From Treponema sp. UBA3819 (GTDB lineage Bacteria; Spirochaetota; Spirochaetia; Treponematales; Treponemataceae), in assembly GCA_002369025.1 (NCBI GenBank), contig DFDV01000016.1, forward strand, positions 1 through 10,934: 10,934 nucleotides of DNA, read 5' to 3'. The number at the start of each line of letters is the position of its first letter. Position 1 is the stretch's first letter. The notes beneath the pieces were generated by a model. The model was not told where the DNA came from and did not search any database. It was given only the letters and a program-made list of their open reading frames with translations. The translations under genes and the position numbers were made by a program. This document shows positions 8,301-10,934 of the stretch, piece after piece.

Positions 8301-8400
8301 AGAGAGCCGTAGAGTGATAATCTTTTACCGGAAATACAGAAATGACTGTAAATTTTCCATATTTGTCGCCTTTCTTAAAATGCAATGTATTCTCAGACAT
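5362..8400 (-). CDS. M16C zinc metallopeptidase, presequence-protease (PreP/Cym1) type
   Basis: This 1012-residue enzyme belongs to the insulinase superfamily, subfamily M16C, whose members degrade short peptides inside a closing two-half chamber. The inverted zinc motif HxxEH is HILEH at residues 71-75. The third zinc ligand is Glu168 in VVYNEMKG, 93 residues on, a spacing typical of the family. The C-terminal half carries the substrate-binding Arg872-Thr-Ile-Gly-Gly-Ala-Tyr878 motif of active M16C enzymes and a TYRDP sequence (895-899). Length is normal for the family, and no signal peptide is visible, so it is probably cytoplasmic. All ligands are intact, so activity is expected. The ATG lies inside the last codons of the FliG paralogue (8-nt overlap) and has only a distant AAAGGA, which suggests translational coupling. 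The link with a flagellar-type gene is unexplained. Confidence 0.95.
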   Translation of the reverse strand: MSENTLHFKKGDKYGKFTVISVFPVKDYHSTALYLRHKTGLEVMHLVNDEDENLFSFAFRTPNPKGNGAAHILEHSVLCGSERFPLKDPFIRLSNQSVKTYLNAMTYPDRTVFPASSMVKADYFNLMSVYGDAVFFPRLEKEIFMQEAHRLELDEEGKPSIQGVVYNEMKGSYSSFESVASDAAERSLLAGSVYEKDSGGDPLEIPTITHEELVAFHDTWYRPDNCFVFLYGNIPTEEQLDFLQDNFLDRLEKKYPQALDTEENRKAHVDAHLALVRPAPIQKPLTLYEEGPAGEEESGKNTVLVNWRFGTCPDAEKAYEYQVLTGILLNHDGSPLQKALLDSGLGEDTAPQTGLDPSQYECLLTVGLRGVKKGDEEKVQQLIFDTLSDLVKKGIPRNDIDSTLMTMEYSQCEIKRVHGPYALRLMTRPIYAWLYGFDVEKSFHLRETFDKVAEKVRSQKGFVEHLIQELLLDNQERSLVVVSPTKKYSRKRDKAEEKLIANLLKTTSKDEIKRQNDALHAFQSRAEDDSCLPHIHPKDFLVDGKVVLEKIHTDISSVRGVDGKNLPLFTNCENTNGIIYIDVGFPADVVPPEEYPFLPILAESVTETGWGDLDWAKAAEQTALHTGGISVNLLVSDLSTTDLAKKWASEHKDWVGREWLVYRMGMLEKECATAMRLLSDCISKVDYHDTKRLKDIITELRNDVDSTVIPDGHDYVSLRAKRSVSRTKAIDEIWNGLTLLFTLHSLPEGCAEDMAEHLKSLFARVKAGGAFVHVTAEESGIQAVRRELDAFVQAAGLSSLKPPLPASPQDFIRLTEAGAEKTEAENEVLLASSQVGFASQCTQCSPFGSKESALEEICTHWLSNTLLWEKLRTIGGAYGAFCYTEALANSLVFSTYRDPTPEKSADVFNACLEEGAGMLMDRETVERAVTGTYSSNIQPRSPHSRGSTGLLRTLYGIFDEDREEKIKGLLFASPEEVRDAFRRLADYAKRNVRRSLITGNTSDRKSGIMLPV

Positions 8401-9559
8401 ATATTTCGTCGTCCCGTCCTTTGATAATCAGTTCGCCGTCTTCCCATGCCCGGCGCAGGGTGCTGAAAAACTGTGATGTAATTTTTTCGCAGTCGCTTCT
8501 CAGCATAGGCTTTTTTGCCTGCTCTTCGTCCAGAATAATTCCGGCCCGATTCTGGCTTACGTTGTGCAGGATTTTTTTGCGGAAATCATCATCTTTGCCC
8601 GCAATTAAGAATGCAAGGTCAGTATCGCTCATCGAACGCAGGTAGTTCTGCAGATAGCGGTCATCTGCATTCAGAATGTCGCCGGCAGTAAAGAGTCTTT
8701 CCCGTAAATCTGCGCCCAAATCCGGGTCCTGGCTTGAAAGCCGGCTCAAAATGGCGTCTTCGTTTTCCGGCGACATCTGCTTGAGAATCTGGGCCAGGGC
8801 ATTTCTTCCGTCTATGCTGTCTGATTTTTCCACGACAAGAGAATTCAGTTTTTCCCTCATGGCAGCATCCACCCGCTTTACAACTTCAGGTGAAATCTGC
8901 TTAAGGCGGGCAAGACGCATGACCACATCTTTTTTTTCATCATCAGGCAGAGCCGTTATCACCTGGGCAGAGACTTTTGGCTGTAAATAACTGAGCACAA
9001 GAGCCCGTACTGCCCCGCCCTCGTCTTTTAAGAGCAGACCGATTTTTTCTGCACTTGCTTCCGACAGATATTCAAAAGGCTTTCCGTCAGCAAAAGGCAC
9101 GGACTTTTCCAGCAGACTTGCCGCTTTTTCCGAACCGAATGCCTTTTCCAGCATATTTCTTGCAGTCTCAAGGCCGCCGTCTTCCCGCGACTTCTGCAGC
9201 AGGGACTGAAACTCAGCCAGAATTGATTGTGCTTCCTCCGGTTCCACACGGCGGATTGAAGCCAGTTCCGGTACAATTTTTTCTATTTGTTCTTCTGTAA
9301 GGTGCGGCATGATTTTTGCCGCTTCGTTTTCGCCAATCAGCAGGAGGAATTTTGCCACACGACGGTATACAGATTCTTTTCCGTCTGCAGCAGGCGGCTG
9401 GACAGGAACTTTTAAAAGTCCGCCCTGAGTCAGAGCCTTTACCGCAATTGAAGCACTCTCTTTTGACGAACTCGCTATTGATGCGGCATCCTGAGATCTT
9501 TCGCTGTCTGATTTTGCCAGATTTTGATATGCATTCAGACGTCTGTCATTCAGATTCAT
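8393..9559 (-). CDS. fliG: FliG-type flagellar motor switch protein, divergent paralogue
   Basis: FliG forms the rotor ring that joins the MS ring to the C ring and takes torque from MotA. All three FliG parts are visible in 388 residues. The N domain (about 64-150) has a LLLIGENEAAKIMPHL start and the ELASIRRVEPEE segment. The middle domain (about 155-245) has PFEYL and ALVLSYLQP. The C domain (about 247-388) has an Asp299-Asp300-Arg301...Arg308 torque-helix pattern, a NVSQNRA segment, and a tail ending DEIYV. Usual FliG length is about 330-345; the excess is a Ser/Ala-rich N-terminal extension of about 60 residues. The conserved EHPQ motif is replaced by Glu-Gly-Gly-Ala (180-183). Spirochaetes are known to carry two FliG proteins, and this looks like the divergent one. 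No Shine-Dalgarno precedes the ATG; a -10 box sits 6 nt upstream. It is coupled to the peptidase downstream. Confidence 0.88.
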   Translation of the reverse strand: MNLNDRRLNAYQNLAKSDSERSQDAASIASSSKESASIAVKALTQGGLLKVPVQPPAADGKESVYRRVAKFLLLIGENEAAKIMPHLTEEQIEKIVPELASIRRVEPEEAQSILAEFQSLLQKSREDGGLETARNMLEKAFGSEKAASLLEKSVPFADGKPFEYLSEASAEKIGLLLKDEGGAVRALVLSYLQPKVSAQVITALPDDEKKDVVMRLARLKQISPEVVKRVDAAMREKLNSLVVEKSDSIDGRNALAQILKQMSPENEDAILSRLSSQDPDLGADLRERLFTAGDILNADDRYLQNYLRSMSDTDLAFLIAGKDDDFRKKILHNVSQNRAGIILDEEQAKKPMLRSDCEKITSQFFSTLRRAWEDGELIIKGRDDEIYV

Positions 9560-9565
9560 GCTACT

Positions 9566-9594
9566 ACTATAGCATATTTTTATGCGATTTTAAA
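9566..9594 (-). promoter_or_regulatory. Extended -10 promoter of the FliG paralogue, apparently leaderless
   Basis: On the minus strand TTTAAA (9594-9589) and TATAGT (9571-9566) are 17 nt apart, and TGC directly before the -10 box makes an extended -10. Six nt then separate it from the ATG (9559-9557). The -35 lies inside the last codons of the Usp-like gene. The intergenic gap is only 20 nt and holds no Shine-Dalgarno. Function is inferred. Confidence 0.5.
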
Positions 9595-10077
9595 CAGTTT
9601 TTCGATATCAGGCTCACGGACGACCAGAACATTACAGCGGGCATTTGCAATAATATCGCCGTTGTTTGCAGAAATCGTATCATGCTCTCTGCCAGAGAAA
9701 GCTGTGTCATGCTCTTTTCCGCCCAGAAGAATGGCAGAAGCCTTAAAGTCATCGGCAGCCTTGATGATTTCAGAAAAAATTGCACCCCGGCGCAGTTCAG
9801 TTTCGATTTTTACATCTTTCTGCTTTGCAAGATCGGCTACATAATCCAGATAACGCTTGCCGTCACTTTCCAGACTTGCCTCGTAGTCCGCACTTTCTTC
9901 GCTGATAAAGAATTTGCTCAGCGTAAGCTGTCTGATTGTTGCCGTATCAACAACATAAATAGCCTTGAGCTCACACTTGTACTGCTTAGCCATCAAAATG
10001 GCATACATGGCGGCATGAATTGAACGGTCTGAACCATTAACTGCGACAATCAGTTTTTGCAAAAGCGGTTTTATCAC
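9580..10077 (-). CDS. Universal stress protein (UspA-like) domain protein
   Basis: This is a single-domain, 165-residue UspA-like protein, expected to be cytoplasmic and dimeric. The family fold is visible: first strand KLIVAVNGSDRS (8-19), second strand ELKAIYVVD (36-44), the ELRRGAIFSEIIKAA turn and helix (94-108), SAILLGG (114-120), and final strand CNVLVVREPD (148-157). The Gly-x2-Gly-x9-Gly-Ser/Thr nucleotide loop of ATP-binding members is not intact: after Gly119-Gly120 comes KEHD, and Asn138-Asn139-Gly140 replaces the later part. ATP binding is therefore doubtful. The start is GTG at 10077-10075, overlapping the atpD stop as GTGA, with GAGG 7 nt upstream inside atpD. This implies co-expression with the V-ATPase. 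What it senses or binds cannot be told from sequence. Confidence 0.87.
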   Translation of the reverse strand: MIKPLLQKLIVAVNGSDRSIHAAMYAILMAKQYKCELKAIYVVDTATIRQLTLSKFFISEESADYEASLESDGKRYLDYVADLAKQKDVKIETELRRGAIFSEIIKAADDFKASAILLGGKEHDTAFSGREHDTISANNGDIIANARCNVLVVREPDIEKLFKIA

Positions 10078-10706
10078 TGGACGGCCTCGTTATTCTTTCT
10101 GTTTTTAAGTGATTTCAGGACGAACACATTTTCGCGTTCACGTTCTTCCAGTACACTTTCGATATAGGTTTTAGTTTCTTTGTTCTGCGGAATAATCATC
10201 TTATCCAGGGCATTTACCCGCCGCTGGGTCTTTTTGACTTCATTTGCAAGCCGCCATACAATCGTGCGGATTGAAGCCATCTGGGTCAGAAGATTGAGCA
10301 ACTTAAAGAAAGAAACCGTTACCTTATCAGTATCGGCAAATGTTCCCACAAAAGAATAGAAAAGCTGCTGCTGAGGAAGTTCGACTTCTATTGAAGAAAA
10401 ACTCATTCCGCCTGCAACTACCGGCTTTTCCTTTATCGTAAAATCATATTTTACCGCATGGGCAATTCTTTCCGTACGGTCTCCGCCTACAGCCATAAGC
10501 ATGTGACGCAAAGCCGGGTATGCCTCACCGATTGCCTTGTCGATGTCACGCTCCAGAAGAGTCACCTGCTCCACAAGGCGCATCAGTTCCATAACAAGAA
10601 TTTCGCGTTTCTGTTCCAGAAGGTCATAACCGTCTGTCGCTACAGAAAGCTGTTCTTTTATGGCGAGAAGATTTGATTTTGTCGGCGCAATATTTAACTT
10701 TGCCAC
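10074..10706 (-). CDS. atpD: V-type ATPase/ATP synthase subunit D
   Basis: Subunit D is the central rotor stalk of the V1 sector, a long coiled-coil hairpin inside the A3B3 head that couples ATP turnover to ion movement through the membrane ring. The 210 residues match the family in length and layout. The N-terminus MAKLNIAPTKSNLLAIKEQL is diagnostic. A long N-terminal helix runs to about residue 75, a more globular middle follows (about 80-135), and a C-terminal helix (about 140-200) includes RRVNALDKMIIP (161-172). The start codon is GTG at 10706-10704, three nt after the atpB stop, with AAGGA (10718-10714) 7 nt upstream overlapping the end of atpB. The order B then D is normal. The next gene is Usp-like, not the membrane subunits often found after D. 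Confidence 0.96.
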   Translation of the reverse strand: MAKLNIAPTKSNLLAIKEQLSVATDGYDLLEQKREILVMELMRLVEQVTLLERDIDKAIGEAYPALRHMLMAVGGDRTERIAHAVKYDFTIKEKPVVAGGMSFSSIEVELPQQQLFYSFVGTFADTDKVTVSFFKLLNLLTQMASIRTIVWRLANEVKKTQRRVNALDKMIIPQNKETKTYIESVLEERERENVFVLKSLKNRKNNEAVQ

Positions 10707-10709
10707 AGA

Positions 10710-10934
10710 CTAGTCCTTGGGCATGTACTTTTCAATTAGTTCAGGCTTAATGCGCGTCAGGTCTGCCTTAGGCAGCATCTTCAGCAGTTTCCAGCCTAAG
10801 TCCAGTGTTTCTGCGATGGAACGGTCTTCACGCTCGCCCTGCGTAAAGAACTGACCTTCCAGTGCATCACCGAATTTCATGTACATCTTGTCTTCGGCAC
10901 CCAGTTCTTCCTCACCGATGATTGCGGCAAGATT
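10710..10934 (-). CDS. atpB: V-type ATPase/ATP synthase subunit B, C-terminal end (cut by window edge)
   Basis: The last 74 codons of a frame open at the right edge end in TAG at 10712-10710. The translation contains IIGEEELGAEDK, a short block ending FGDALEGQFF, and RSIAETLDLGWKLLKMLP, which is the C-terminal helical domain of the regulatory, non-catalytic B subunit of V/A-type ATPases. Position directly before subunit D supports this. The nucleotide-binding part lies outside the window. Confidence 0.94.
   Translation of the reverse strand, partial: NLAAIIGEEELGAEDKMYMKFGDALEGQFFTQGEREDRSIAETLDLGWKLLKMLPKADLTRIKPELIEKYMPKD

Overview
The window looks like part of a spirochaete chromosome, most likely a host-associated or free-living Treponema. 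The reasons are a V-type (not F-type) ATPase operon, a divergent FliG paralogue, an M16C presequence-protease-like peptidase, and a large Ig-repeat surface lipoprotein. An arginine biosynthesis gene argues against the minimal T. pallidum type of genome. The genus is inferred from recognising gene families by eye; no search was run.

Every supported gene lies on the minus strand, so transcription runs from high to low coordinates. From right to left: the C-terminus of V-ATPase subunit B (atpB, 10934-10710), subunit D (atpD, 10706-10074), a universal-stress-protein-like gene (10077-9580), a FliG paralogue (9559-8393), a zinc peptidase of family M16C (8400-5362), a 1279-residue Ig-repeat lipoprotein (5222-1383), and the first two thirds of argininosuccinate lyase (argH, 923 into the left edge).

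atpB, atpD and the Usp gene are tightly packed (3-nt gap, then a 4-nt overlap). The FliG paralogue follows 20 nt later but has its own promoter-like sequence inside the end of the Usp gene. It is coupled to the peptidase by an 8-nt overlap. The lipoprotein has a promoter, a structured leader and a very good Shine-Dalgarno site of its own. Beyond it, about 350 nt of hairpin-rich non-coding DNA ends in a strong intrinsic terminator, and argH then has a separate promoter.

The most notable signals are these. A G8 tract lies in the signal-peptide codons of the lipoprotein, where gain or loss of one G gives an immediate stop (candidate phase switch). A second tract, G9, sits upstream of the argH promoter with similar flanks. 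argH and the FliG paralogue each have a -10 box only 6-7 nt from the ATG and no Shine-Dalgarno, so both may have leaderless mRNAs. The 1101-1368 region has hairpin-bearing ends and may be a small mobile repeat or a structured RNA.
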